Shown here: in pieces, positions 37,044 to 45,796 of the stretch | Position numbering within the stretch: the stretch's first letter is position 1 | How the letters are laid out: the number at the start of each line of letters is the position of its first letter | NCBI GenBank assembly: GCA_026126215.1 | Contig: JAHCJQ010000005.1 | Span: 25,302 to 89,301, forward strand | Source of the DNA: Alphaproteobacteria bacterium | GTDB lineage: Bacteria; Pseudomonadota; Alphaproteobacteria; Ferrovibrionales; Ferrovibrionaceae | DNA: 64,000 nt | Direction: 5' to 3' | The notes under the pieces: model-generated | Seen by the model: only the letters and a program-made list of their open reading frames with translations | Database searches by the model: none | What the model was told of the DNA's origin: nothing | Program-made: the position numbers and the translations under genes

Positions 37044-38633
37044 ATGAAGCAATCTCGCGCCAGCCTCATGCTGACCGCCGCGGTCAGCGCCTTCATCTTC
37101 GCCGGAAGCGCCTTCGCGCAGACGCTCACCATCGGCGTGCGGGGCGGACCAGAATCGCTCGATCCGCACTTCTCCGCCCTTGGCACGCATGCCGAGGCGG
37201 CGAAGCACATCTTCGATACGCTTGTCTGGTCGGGCGACAACCTGCAGCTCGAACCCGGACTGGCGGAAAGCTGGAAGTCGCTGGATGCAACCACGTGGGA
37301 GTTTCGGTTGCGCAGGGGGGTCAAGTTCCATGACGGCAGTGATTTCACCGCCGAGGACGTGAAGTTTTCCATCGAGCGCGTACCCCTGGTCTCCGGTCCG
37401 ACGACCACCACGATCTACGTGCGCCGGGTAAAGGAAGTCGTGATCGTCGATCCGCATACGCTGCACATCAGGACGGATGGGCCTGCGGCCACCCTGCCAT
37501 ACGATTTCGTGCGGCTGTTCATCGTCTCGGCCAAGGCTGCAAAAGACTTCTCGACGAAAGAGACGTCAGCCGCAGGATTCAACTCAGGCAAGGCGGCCGT
37601 CGGAACCGGCCCCTACAAGCTGGTTTCCTGGGAGCCGAAGGGCGACCTGGTGCTGGATCGCCACGACGCTTACTGGCGCGGCAAGTCCCACTGGTCGCGG
37701 GTCGTTCGCAAGGAGATGGCGAACGATTCCTCGCGCCTCGCCGCGCTCAAGGCTGGCCAGGTAGACCTCATCAACTACGTCTCGGCCGCCGACTGGGTCG
37801 CGTTGAAGCGCGATCCGAAGATCGCGACCTTTGTGGGCGACAGTGTCTATGTCATGAACCTGCAGCTCGACCAGAGGGAGCCGACGCCGAAAGTCTATGA
37901 CCTCCAAGGCAATGCCCTGGCAAAGAATCCGCTGCGCGATCCCCGCGTCCGCGAGGCGTTCGACCTTGCCATCGACCGTCAGGCGATGGTGGAGGTTGTT
38001 CTGGAAGGACTGGGAAAGCCGGCACGCCAGCTCATGCCGGAAGGTTTCTTCGGTTCGAGCACCAGGATAGCCTGGCCCAAGCACGACGCGCGGCGGGCGC
38101 GCCAGCTTCTGGCGGAAGCCGGATATCCCAACGGCTTCAAGATCGACCTGCATTGCACCAATGACCGGCTGCCGGGCGATGGCGCGATCTGCCAGGGTCT
38201 CGGGCAGATGTTCTCGCAGGTCGGCATCCAGACGAACGTCAATGCGATCAGCCGTACTGTTTATTTCCCCGCCCAGGCGCGCAAGGAATATTCGGTGTTC
38301 ATGAATGGCTGGGGTACCCTTACGGGCGAAGCTTCCTACACGCTCGGCTCTCTTGCCCATTCCATGGACAAGGAAGTGAACATGGGGGCGTTCAACCGTA
38401 TCGAGTACAAGAACCCGGATGTCGACAAAGCCATGCAGGAGGGCGCCAGGACGCTTGACGACACCAAGCGGCGGGCGCTGTTCGAGAAGGCGATGGAGCT
38501 TACGGTCGCCGACCGCGCCTACATTCCCGTCGTCGTACTGCAGACCGTATGGGCCGGGGCAAAGGACAAGGTGATCATCGCCCCGAGGACGGACGAAGAT
38601 ACGCTCGCCTACTTCGTCAAGCCGGCGAAGTAA
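37044..38633 (+). CDS. ABC transporter substrate-binding protein, dipeptide/oligopeptide type (SBP family 5)
   Basis: A periplasmic binding protein of 529 residues with a Sec signal (MKQSRASLMLTAAVSAFIF then AGSAFAQ). SBP_bac_5 features follow: IGVRGGPESLDPHFSALGT, VWSGDNLQLEPGLAESWKS, VKFHDGSDFTAEDVKFSIERV and DPRVREAFDLAIDRQAMVE. This family carries peptides, but also nickel, opines, glutathione and various amides. GGGAGACAG precedes the ATG. It heads the five-gene importer operon and is divergent from marR, with the palindrome at 36968 between them. Confidence 0.93.
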   Translation: MKQSRASLMLTAAVSAFIFAGSAFAQTLTIGVRGGPESLDPHFSALGTHAEAAKHIFDTLVWSGDNLQLEPGLAESWKSLDATTWEFRLRRGVKFHDGSDFTAEDVKFSIERVPLVSGPTTTTIYVRRVKEVVIVDPHTLHIRTDGPAATLPYDFVRLFIVSAKAAKDFSTKETSAAGFNSGKAAVGTGPYKLVSWEPKGDLVLDRHDAYWRGKSHWSRVVRKEMANDSSRLAALKAGQVDLINYVSAADWVALKRDPKIATFVGDSVYVMNLQLDQREPTPKVYDLQGNALAKNPLRDPRVREAFDLAIDRQAMVEVVLEGLGKPARQLMPEGFFGSSTRIAWPKHDARRARQLLAEAGYPNGFKIDLHCTNDRLPGDGAICQGLGQMFSQVGIQTNVNAISRTVYFPAQARKEYSVFMNGWGTLTGEASYTLGSLAHSMDKEVNMGAFNRIEYKNPDVDKAMQEGARTLDDTKRRALFEKAMELTVADRAYIPVVVLQTVWAGAKDKVIIAPRTDEDTLAYFVKPAK

Positions 38634-38651
38634 AGAGACTGGCTGGCGAAT

Positions 38652-38682
38652 GAACCCCGGCGCCGACGGGCCGCCGGGGTTC
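38652..38682 (+). terminator. 11-bp perfect hairpin between binding protein and permease genes
   Basis: GAACCCCGGCG (38652-38662) pairs perfectly with CGCCGGGGTTC (38672-38682), with a nine-base loop. It lies 18 bases after the binding protein stop within a 101-bp gap. No T tract follows, so read-through into the permease genes is expected. Such hairpins often stabilise the binding protein mRNA and lower permease expression. Confidence 0.6.
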
Positions 38683-38734
38683 TGGCGTTTGCGGGCGTCA
38701 CTGGTGCAAGGGGTCCCGGTCGAGGCATGACAGA

Positions 38735-39709
38735 ATGCTAGGTTTCGTCATCGGTCGCTGCCTCCAGGCCCTTGTCGTCATGCTGGTCATGTCGCTGGTG
38801 GTTTTCACCGGCGTCTACGCCATTGGCAATCCGCTCGACATTCTCATTCCTCCCGAAGCGCCTCAAGACATCCGTGAGGCCACCATTGCCCGCTTTGGCC
38901 TCGACCGGCCGATCTGGGAGCAGTACCTGTATTTCCTGCTTAATGTCCTTCAGGGGGATTTCGGCCGGTCCTTCATCTACAACATGCCCGTCCTGACGCT
39001 GATCCTGAGCCGCCTCCCGGCGACTCTCGAGCTCGCCCTGGCAGCCGTCCTCGGCGCGACGCTGATCGGCGTCCCCCTTGGTATTTACGCGGGTTACCGG
39101 CCAACTTCCGTCGCGGCGCGGCTCATCATGGGACTGTCAATCCTCGGATTCTCCGTTCCCACCTTCTGGGTCGGACTCATCCTGATCCTTGCCTTCGCCG
39201 TTTCCCTTGGCTGGTTGCCCGCGGGTGGACGCGGTCCGACGGTCCTCCTTTTTGGCGTTCCCTGGAGCTTCACCAGCCTGGAGGGGCTTTCTCATCTGCT
39301 GCTGCCGGCGCTCAACCTCTCCCTTTTCAAACTCGCGATGATGATACGGCTGGCAAGGGCCGGGACCCGCGAGATCATCCTGACCGACACGGTCAAGTTT
39401 GCGAGGGCGGCGGGCATATCCGAGGCGACGATTCTGCGCCGCCATGTCCTGAAGCTGATTTCCATCCCGATCGTCACCGTCTTCGGGCTTGAGTTCGGTT
39501 CCACGCTTGCGTTCGCGGTGGTAACGGAAACCATCTTCTCCTGGCCCGGCCTCGGCAAACTCATCATCGATTCCATCACCTCCCTCGACCGTCCGGTTAT
39601 GGTGGCCTATCTCATCCTTATCGCCGCACTTTTCGTGACCATCAACCTTCTTGTCGACATCTCCTATGCTGCCCTCGACCCACGGCTGCGTGGAGGAAGG
39701 GGTGCATGA
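38735..39709 (+). CDS. Dipeptide-type ABC permease (DppB family)
   Basis: The 324-residue integral membrane protein begins with the DppB motif MLGFVIGRCLQALVVMLVMS and has GLDRPIWEQYLYFLLNVLQGDFGRS. The EAA coupling loop reads RAAGISEATILRRHVLKLI, and ETIFSWPGLGKLIIDSI is characteristic of DppB/OppB. About six helices are expected. The start has no strong ribosome site (GAGGCATGACAGA upstream). The stop overlaps DppC by four bases. Confidence 0.93.
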   Translation: MLGFVIGRCLQALVVMLVMSLVVFTGVYAIGNPLDILIPPEAPQDIREATIARFGLDRPIWEQYLYFLLNVLQGDFGRSFIYNMPVLTLILSRLPATLELALAAVLGATLIGVPLGIYAGYRPTSVAARLIMGLSILGFSVPTFWVGLILILAFAVSLGWLPAGGRGPTVLLFGVPWSFTSLEGLSHLLLPALNLSLFKLAMMIRLARAGTREIILTDTVKFARAAGISEATILRRHVLKLISIPIVTVFGLEFGSTLAFAVVTETIFSWPGLGKLIIDSITSLDRPVMVAYLILIAALFVTINLLVDISYAALDPRLRGGRGA

Positions 39710-40587
39710 GCGGGTTCATGGAACAGCTGCGCGCCTTCTGGGTCGAGTTCCGCGAGAGCGGCATCGCGGTGGCCGCTTTGTTCGTGATCGCTCTGATCCT
39801 GGTGCTGGCGCTGCTGGCTCCGGTCATCGCGCCGCAGGATCCTTACGACCTGACCGGCCTCTCGCTCCGCGATGCCCGCCGGCCTCCCGGCCATGTGGGC
39901 TCGGCCGGGTACATGCATCTGCTCGGGACCGATGCGCAGGGACGCGACCTCTTTTCGGCCATCCTGTACGGACTGCGCATCTCCATCCAGATGGGCCTGG
40001 CGGCGGGCCTGGCCGCTCTTCTGCTCGGTGCGAGCGTTGGCCTCGCCGCGGCCTATTTCGGCGGGCGGTTCGAGACCTTCGCCATGCGGATCGTCGATCT
40101 CCAGCTCTCGTTTCCGGCGATCCTGCTGGCCCTGATTCTGGTGGCCCTCCTCGGCCAGGGGAAAGCGCAACTGATTGCCGCGCTGGTGGCGGCCCAGTAT
40201 GCCTACTTCGCGCGCACTGCCTATGGCGCGGCGAAGGCCGAACGGCGCAAGGACTATATCGAGGCGGCGGTGGCGACCCCACTGTCCGACAAGCGGATCC
40301 TGTTCCGCCACCTGCTGCCCAACTGCATGCCGCCGCTCATCGTCGTCGCCACGGTGCAGATCGCCAATTCAATCGCCCTCGAAGCGACGTTATCCTTTCT
40401 CGGTCTCGGCCTGCCTGTGACGGAACCTTCCCTTGGCATGCTGATATCGAACGGCTTCCAATACATGATGAGCGGGCGCTACTGGATATCGGTCTATCCA
40501 GGCGTCGCCCTGATCATTCTTATCGTGGCGATCAATCTCGTCGGCGATCAGATTCGCGACCAGTTCAATCCAAGGCTCCGGCGATGA
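39706..40587 (+). CDS. Dipeptide-type ABC permease (DppC family)
   Basis: The 293-residue product has the DppC N-terminal segment with one helix, then LLGTDAQGRDLFSAILYGLRIS, the hallmark of DppC/OppC. The EAA loop follows as EAAVATPLSDKRILFRHLLPN, then LSFLGLGLPVTEPSLGMLIS. It pairs with the DppB-like permease upstream. ATG 39706 overlaps the previous stop, and its own stop overlaps the ATPase start, so all subunits are translationally coupled. Confidence 0.93.
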   Translation: MSGFMEQLRAFWVEFRESGIAVAALFVIALILVLALLAPVIAPQDPYDLTGLSLRDARRPPGHVGSAGYMHLLGTDAQGRDLFSAILYGLRISIQMGLAAGLAALLLGASVGLAAAYFGGRFETFAMRIVDLQLSFPAILLALILVALLGQGKAQLIAALVAAQYAYFARTAYGAAKAERRKDYIEAAVATPLSDKRILFRHLLPNCMPPLIVVATVQIANSIALEATLSFLGLGLPVTEPSLGMLISNGFQYMMSGRYWISVYPGVALIILIVAINLVGDQIRDQFNPRLRR

Positions 40588-41555
40588 GCGGGATGCTGCT
40601 CGAGATCGAGAATCTGCATACGCACTTCCTCACACGCGCCGGCGTGGTGCAGGCGGTCAACGGCGTTTCGTTTACCCTGGCGCGAGGCGAAATACTGGGA
40701 CTGGTGGGCGAGTCCGGCTCGGGCAAGACCGTGACGGGGTTCTCCATACTCGGCCTGATCGACCCGCCTGGGCGCATTGTGGAGGGTTCGGTCCGCCTTG
40801 ATGGACTGGAGCTTACGTCGCTGGACCAGGAAGGCCTGCGTCAAGTCCGGGGCAAGCGGATCTCGATGGTCTTCCAGGATCCGATGATGACGCTGAACCC
40901 GGTCTTGAGCATCGGCGAGCAAATGCTTCTTGCGGTACGAGCGCATGAACGGATCACGCGCAGGGCCGGACTGGAACGTGCGGCCGCCGTGCTGACGCGC
41001 GTCGGAATACCCGAGGCCGCGACGCGCCTCTCCGCCTATCCACACCAGTTTTCCGGAGGGATGCGCCAGCGCGTTGCCATTGCTATCGCACTTCTGCACC
41101 GGCCCGAGGTGATCATCGCGGACGAGCCGACCACAGCCCTCGACGTCTCCATCCAGGCCCAGATCCTGCACGAAGTGCGGGAGCTGGCGCGCGAGAGCGG
41201 GACAGCGCTGATATGGATCAGCCACGATCTTGCCACTGTTTCCAGTCTCGCCGACCGGCTGATCGTCATGTATGCCGGCCGGGTGGTAGAGCAGGGGCCG
41301 GTCGCCGAGGTCCTGAGCGATCCGCGCCACCCTTATACCGACGGACTGCTCGCCTCTCTTCCCGCGAATGCGCGACCGGGTGAGGTCCTGCGGCAGATTC
41401 CAGGCAATACTCCGTCGCTGCTGGATCTCCCGGAGGGTTGCGCCTTTGCGCCGCGCTGCGCGCGGGCGAGCACGATCTGCGCGACGGCGCCGCAACTTAC
41501 CCATTCCGGCCCGCGAAGCTGGCGCTGTCACCATCCGCTGGGGGCCGGAGCATGA
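40584..41555 (+). CDS. Dipeptide-type ABC ATPase (DppD family)
   Basis: A 323-residue ATPase with Walker A VGESGSGKT, signature FSGGMRQRV, Walker B VIIADEPTTALD and switch His in WISHDL. The C-terminal oligopeptide/dipeptide extension contains the cysteine-rich LPEGCAFAPRCARASTICATAP, which binds an iron-sulphur cluster in some family members. ATG 40584 overlaps the DppC stop. The longer reading frame upstream is only an overlap with the permease gene. Confidence 0.93.
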   Translation: MSGMLLEIENLHTHFLTRAGVVQAVNGVSFTLARGEILGLVGESGSGKTVTGFSILGLIDPPGRIVEGSVRLDGLELTSLDQEGLRQVRGKRISMVFQDPMMTLNPVLSIGEQMLLAVRAHERITRRAGLERAAAVLTRVGIPEAATRLSAYPHQFSGGMRQRVAIAIALLHRPEVIIADEPTTALDVSIQAQILHEVRELARESGTALIWISHDLATVSSLADRLIVMYAGRVVEQGPVAEVLSDPRHPYTDGLLASLPANARPGEVLRQIPGNTPSLLDLPEGCAFAPRCARASTICATAPQLTHSGPRSWRCHHPLGAGA

Positions 41556-42580
41556 GCGAATGTTTCCTGCGTCTTGAACGGGTGAGCAAGAGGTTCGAGC
41601 CCCGCCTTTCGTTAGGCGATCGCATCGCCGCTCGGCTCGGCGCGACCGTCGAGACCCGGTCGGTGCATGCGGTCGATGAGGTGAGCCTGGCAGTGGCCAG
41701 GGGCGAGACGCTCGGACTGGTTGGTGAATCCGGATGTGGAAAGTCCACCCTCGGCCGGATCGCGGCTGGCATCATTGCGCCCAGCCAAGGCGAGGTGACC
41801 CTCGACGGCGAGCCGGTCATGTCTGAAGGTCGCAAGCGTTCGACACGCATTCAGATGGTCTTTCAGGACCCATTCGCATCGCTCGATCCGCGCATGCGTG
41901 TCGGCGAGATCATCGCCGAGGGTCCGCTCTATCACGGGCTTGTGCCCGCGGTTGGCGCGCGGAGCTATGTTGCGCGATGGATGGAGCGCGTGGGGCTGCA
42001 TGCGGAACAGGCAGAGCGCTTTCCCCACCAGTTTTCAGGAGGCCAGCGCCAGCGCATCGCGGTCGCCAGGGCTCTCGCAATGCAACCCGACGTCCTTGTC
42101 TGCGATGAGCCGGTCGCGTCCCTCGACGTGTCGATCCAGGCACAGATTATCAACCTCTTCCTTGAGTTGCGTCGGGACCTGGCCATCACCTGTATTTTCA
42201 TTTCCCATGACCTGAGCGTTGTGCGGCATCTGGCAGATCGCATCGCGGTCATGTATCTCGGCCGCATCGTCGAGATCGGTCCGCGTGACGTGCTCTATGA
42301 GCAGCCTGAGCACCCCTATGCGCGGGCGCTTCTCGACAGCGTGCCGCGGCTGGTGACCAGGACGGGGACGCGTGTCGAGTTCCGGACCATTGCAGGCGAG
42401 ATTCCCTCGCCACTCGAGCCACCGGCGGGATGCCGCTTCAATCCGCGCTGCCCATTTGCAAGTGCCGACTGCCGCATCCGGCCGCCCGGCCTGATGGCGC
42501 GCCATGTCGGCGGTGGCGAGGTGGCCTGTTATCATCCGCTTGGCGAGGACGGGCAGCCGCTTCGGGAATGCGTGGGCTGA
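41552..42580 (+). CDS. Dipeptide-type ABC ATPase (DppF family)
   Basis: The 342-residue second ATPase of the importer has Walker A VGESGCGKST, signature FSGGQRQRI, Walker B VLVCDEPVASLD and ISHDLSVVRHLADR. The C-terminal PPAGCRFNPRCPFASADCRI repeats the cysteine motif. A short insert (LSLGDRIAARLGATVETRSVHAVDEV) before Walker A is typical of DppF. Its TGA abuts the TCA of the convergent ligase gene, so the two genes end in a shared TGATCA with no intergenic base. Confidence 0.93.
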   Translation: MSECFLRLERVSKRFEPRLSLGDRIAARLGATVETRSVHAVDEVSLAVARGETLGLVGESGCGKSTLGRIAAGIIAPSQGEVTLDGEPVMSEGRKRSTRIQMVFQDPFASLDPRMRVGEIIAEGPLYHGLVPAVGARSYVARWMERVGLHAEQAERFPHQFSGGQRQRIAVARALAMQPDVLVCDEPVASLDVSIQAQIINLFLELRRDLAITCIFISHDLSVVRHLADRIAVMYLGRIVEIGPRDVLYEQPEHPYARALLDSVPRLVTRTGTRVEFRTIAGEIPSPLEPPAGCRFNPRCPFASADCRIRPPGLMARHVGGGEVACYHPLGEDGQPLRECVG

Positions 42581-44038
42581 TCAGCCGGGCAACCTGCGAG
42601 CCAGTTCTGCCTTGAGGATCTTCCCGGCGGAATTCTTTGGCATATCCTCGATCGCGATGATGGCGCGCGGAATTTTATAGGGCGCCAGCCTGGTGCGGCA
42701 CCAGGCAACAAGGTCGGAACTGTCGAGCGGGCTGGCCAGCGTGACGAAGGCGACGATCTCTTCGCCCATGCTGCCGGCTGGCCGGCCGATCACGGCGGCC
42801 TCTACAACACGTTCATGAGCCAGGAGTACTTGTTCGATCTCACCGGGATAGATGTTGACGCCGCCACGAATGATCAGGTCCTTCCGTCGGCCTTTCAGGA
42901 AGAGATATCCCTCCGCGTCCATTGCACCGAGATCGCCCGGATAGAACCAGCCGTCGCGAAACATCTCCGCCGTTGCGGCGGCATCGCCGTGAAATCCGGT
43001 GGCGCAACCCGGGCTGCGGTAGCGCAGTATACCGGTCTCGCCGGGCGGCAATGGCTGATGCCGGTCATCGACAATCTCGATCTCGACCGCGAACAGGGGG
43101 CGCCCGACCGAATCGCCATGGACAACCTGATCCTCTGGCGTGAGGAGCGAGACGCCGCCCCCCTCGGTCGTCGCGTAGGTTTCGTGAAAGGCCGGGCTGA
43201 TCCGTTCGCGGATGGCGCGCCGCTCCTCCGGATGCAGCGGCGAGCCGCTCGATAGCAGCATTCGCAAGGAGGGGAGGAGGACCTCGGGTCCAACGGCCAG
43301 ATTGAGCAGGCGGCGAATCAGTGTCGGAACGAGAAATACGGCCGTGATGTCCCGACGGCGGATCTCGTTCACCAGATCCTCCGGTTCATAAGGAGGCGGA
43401 AAGAGAACGACCGTGCCCCCGCAATAGAGCTGCGACATGGCGAAGGTCCTGCCGCCGCCAAAATAGAGCGGCGTCGCGGAAAGATAGCGCGACTGCGCAT
43501 TCAGTCCCATGTTGATCCAGTGCGGCCAGAAACGACGCTGGAACTGTAGCTGGCTCACCAGCGGGCCCTTCACTTCGCCGGTCGTGCCGGAGGAGAGCGA
43601 GAGCAGGAACGGCAGGTCCTCGCCTTCTGCCAGGGTCGCGAGAGGCGGTACGGCCGCGACACCGGTATGCCAGGCGTTGTCCCGCCGGATGGCAGGAATG
43701 CCGCCGCTCCAAGGCGCCGCCGGCTCAAGGAGAACCATGCTTGCATGAAACCGGCTTGCCACCCGCCGCTGCTCGACCTCGGTCCAGCGGCAGTCCATCG
43801 GCAGGACGATGGCGCCAAGCGCGGCCAGCGCGTAGATGCTGACGAGGTGCTCGGCATTGTCCGCAAGCCCTACGCCGATCACATCGCCCCGTTGAGCGCC
43901 CTTGCTGGCAAGCCATGCTGCCGTCTTTCGCACGAGCACGTCCAGATCCCGATGCAGGATCGTCCGGTTCGCATCGATGATCGCCGGATGGAGAGGCCGG
44001 CTCTGCGCATTGACGCGGAAGGAATGGGCGAGATTCAT
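42581..44038 (-). CDS. Acyl-CoA synthetase (AMP-binding family)
   Basis: A 485-residue adenylate-forming enzyme: LSLSSGTTGEVKGPLVS (P-loop), YATTEGGGVSL, FYPGDLGAMDAEGYLFLKGR, IRGGVNIYPGEIEQVLL and KNSAGKILKAEL with the catalytic Lys. The usual TGD reads PGD. The start is ATG 44038, which overlaps the amidohydrolase stop by four bases; the frame extends further but into that gene. It is the last gene of a long minus operon. It would activate the acid produced by the amidohydrolase or amidase enzymes upstream. Confidence 0.91.
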   Translation of the reverse strand: MNLAHSFRVNAQSRPLHPAIIDANRTILHRDLDVLVRKTAAWLASKGAQRGDVIGVGLADNAEHLVSIYALAALGAIVLPMDCRWTEVEQRRVASRFHASMVLLEPAAPWSGGIPAIRRDNAWHTGVAAVPPLATLAEGEDLPFLLSLSSGTTGEVKGPLVSQLQFQRRFWPHWINMGLNAQSRYLSATPLYFGGGRTFAMSQLYCGGTVVLFPPPYEPEDLVNEIRRRDITAVFLVPTLIRRLLNLAVGPEVLLPSLRMLLSSGSPLHPEERRAIRERISPAFHETYATTEGGGVSLLTPEDQVVHGDSVGRPLFAVEIEIVDDRHQPLPPGETGILRYRSPGCATGFHGDAAATAEMFRDGWFYPGDLGAMDAEGYLFLKGRRKDLIIRGGVNIYPGEIEQVLLAHERVVEAAVIGRPAGSMGEEIVAFVTLASPLDSSDLVAWCRTRLAPYKIPRAIIAIEDMPKNSAGKILKAELARRLPG

Positions 44039-44901
44039 CTTGCGGCGAGCCTGTAGATCCTCAAGGCATTCTCGCGAAGAAACTTCCGCCTGGCGACATC
44101 CGGAATCCCGAGTGCCTCGATTTCGGATCGCGTGCGCTCGAAATCGAGAATCGGAAAATCGGTGCCGAACAGAACCTTGTCCTGACCATACGTCTTGATG
44201 TAGTGCACGAAGCTGGGTGGCCAGTATTTTGGCGCGTGCGCATCGGAGCCGATATAGACGTTCCGGTGCTTCCATGCCATGGCGATCATCTCGTCGGCCC
44301 AGGGTATGCCGACATGAATGCCGATCAGCACAAGTTCAGGAAAATCACAGGCAACGTCGTCGAAGGTTATGGGCCTTCCAACGCTTCGCCGCGGATAGTC
44401 GGCTGCATAGACCATCGACTGCCCGACCTGGAGCTGGATCGGAATATCCAGCTCCACGCACTTCGCATAGAAGGGGTAGTAGCGCGCATGATTGGGCGGC
44501 AGCTCGAACCAGTGCGGATAGGAGTGGGCTCCAATGAATCCCAGATCTCTGACCGCCCGTTCCAGTTCGCGCACCCCGCGCATGCCCTCGGTCGGGTCGA
44601 TCCCAGCCAGTCCATGGAAGCGGTCCGGGTGCTGGCGCACCGCCCGTGCCACGAGTTCATAGGGCAAGTGATAGCAGGAGGGATGGCCGAGAGGCCCGAT
44701 TTTTGCGGCGATCAGGAATGCCCGCTCGATGCCGGCCCGATCCATACGTCTCAGCATCTCGTCCAATGAGACGCCGCGCATGGTTTTCGTGTCCACCTTC
44801 ATCTTTCCCTGGTAGAACTCGTCACGATTGCGCGGGCGGTACTGCTCCACCTCTTCGGTGAATAGGTTGCAGACGGCGTCGATGGCGGCGATATCGTGCA
44901 C
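44035..44901 (-). CDS. Amidohydrolase-2 family protein (first of a tandem pair), HxH motif absent
   Basis: The 288-residue TIM-barrel protein belongs to amidohydrolase-2 (ACMSD/LigI relatives: hydrolases and decarboxylases). GAHSYPHWFEL, IGIHVGIPWADEM and LFGTDFPI correspond to metal and catalytic blocks of the family. The N-terminal metal-binding His-x-His, expected at the end of the first strand, is missing: the sequence reads AAIDAVCNLFTEE. Thus the metal site is changed or absent. It is followed by the ligase with a four-base overlap. The next gene upstream is a paralogue with the same peculiarity. Confidence 0.87.
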   Translation of the reverse strand: MHDIAAIDAVCNLFTEEVEQYRPRNRDEFYQGKMKVDTKTMRGVSLDEMLRRMDRAGIERAFLIAAKIGPLGHPSCYHLPYELVARAVRQHPDRFHGLAGIDPTEGMRGVRELERAVRDLGFIGAHSYPHWFELPPNHARYYPFYAKCVELDIPIQLQVGQSMVYAADYPRRSVGRPITFDDVACDFPELVLIGIHVGIPWADEMIAMAWKHRNVYIGSDAHAPKYWPPSFVHYIKTYGQDKVLFGTDFPILDFERTRSEIEALGIPDVARRKFLRENALRIYRLAAR

Positions 44902-44919
44902 GTGCGGTCTCCGGGAGCG

Positions 44920-45762
44920 TCAATTGACCTTCAGGCCAAGGATCCTGATGGCATTCTCCCCCAGCATCCCCTCTTTAGCCTTCTCCGGAATGTCGAGGGC
45001 ACGCAACTCCGCGATGGACGGACCAAGGGTCTGGACCGGCCAGTCTGTTCCCCACATCACCCTTTCCGAGCCATCGAAATTGCCCCAGTCCCGGTGCGCC
45101 AGAAAATCGACGAAATGCCGCGACCAGCTGCTTGGCGGGAATGCATCGGCAATGACATAGACATTCTCGTAGGAGCGCACGGCCGCCGTCGTCTCGTTCT
45201 CAAAAGGAAATCCGATATGCAGGCCGATGACCTTGAGTTCCGGAAAGTCGAACGCCACTTCCTCAAGCAGCCCCGGGCGGGCAACGAGCTTGCCGCCGGA
45301 TCTTGGCGACTGTCGGCCGACCTGTAGCGTGATCGGCACGCCGAGTTCGCAGCACTTGGCGTAGATCGGCCAATAAATGCGGTCATTGATCGGCACGCCG
45401 AACCAGTGCGGATAGACATGGACGCCGATGAAGCCAAGCTTCGTCACCGCGCGCTCAATGTACCGCAGTGTCTCCATCCCGCCGAGCGGATTGATCCCGC
45501 ACCAGCCAAAGAACCTGTGGGGGTGGGCTTGCAACACGGGATAAACCTCGTCCACATGGGTGGCGAGCAGTTCACCGCGGACCCCGTTCTGCACGACGTT
45601 GGCCACGATGCCGGCCATGGCCACGCCCTGACGGTCCATCTCGGCGATATATGCCTCCGGCAGAAACGGCTTCCTCGCTTCCTCGGATATCCGGAGGACC
45701 TCGTACAGCTTGAGCTGCGTGTGCGGCTTGAAATTGACCGTCACGTCGACGATGCGGCCCAT
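44920..45762 (-). CDS. Amidohydrolase-2 family protein (second of the pair), HxH motif absent
   Basis: This 280-residue paralogue of the previous gene shares GVHVYPHWFGV, IGLHIGFPFENE and MWGTDWPVQ. Here too the N-terminal strand reads GRIVDVTVNFKPH, so His-x-His is replaced by Thr-x-Asn. Metal-independent relatives such as LigI exist in the superfamily, so hydrolysis of a lactone, or a decarboxylation with a reduced site, is possible. GGGAGGAAGT lies before ATG 45762. The two copies may act in sequence or as a hetero-oligomer. Confidence 0.87.
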   Translation of the reverse strand: MGRIVDVTVNFKPHTQLKLYEVLRISEEARKPFLPEAYIAEMDRQGVAMAGIVANVVQNGVRGELLATHVDEVYPVLQAHPHRFFGWCGINPLGGMETLRYIERAVTKLGFIGVHVYPHWFGVPINDRIYWPIYAKCCELGVPITLQVGRQSPRSGGKLVARPGLLEEVAFDFPELKVIGLHIGFPFENETTAAVRSYENVYVIADAFPPSSWSRHFVDFLAHRDWGNFDGSERVMWGTDWPVQTLGPSIAELRALDIPEKAKEGMLGENAIRILGLKVN

Positions 45763-45796
45763 GAATTCACTTCCTCCCTTGATGTCAGAGCGAGCG

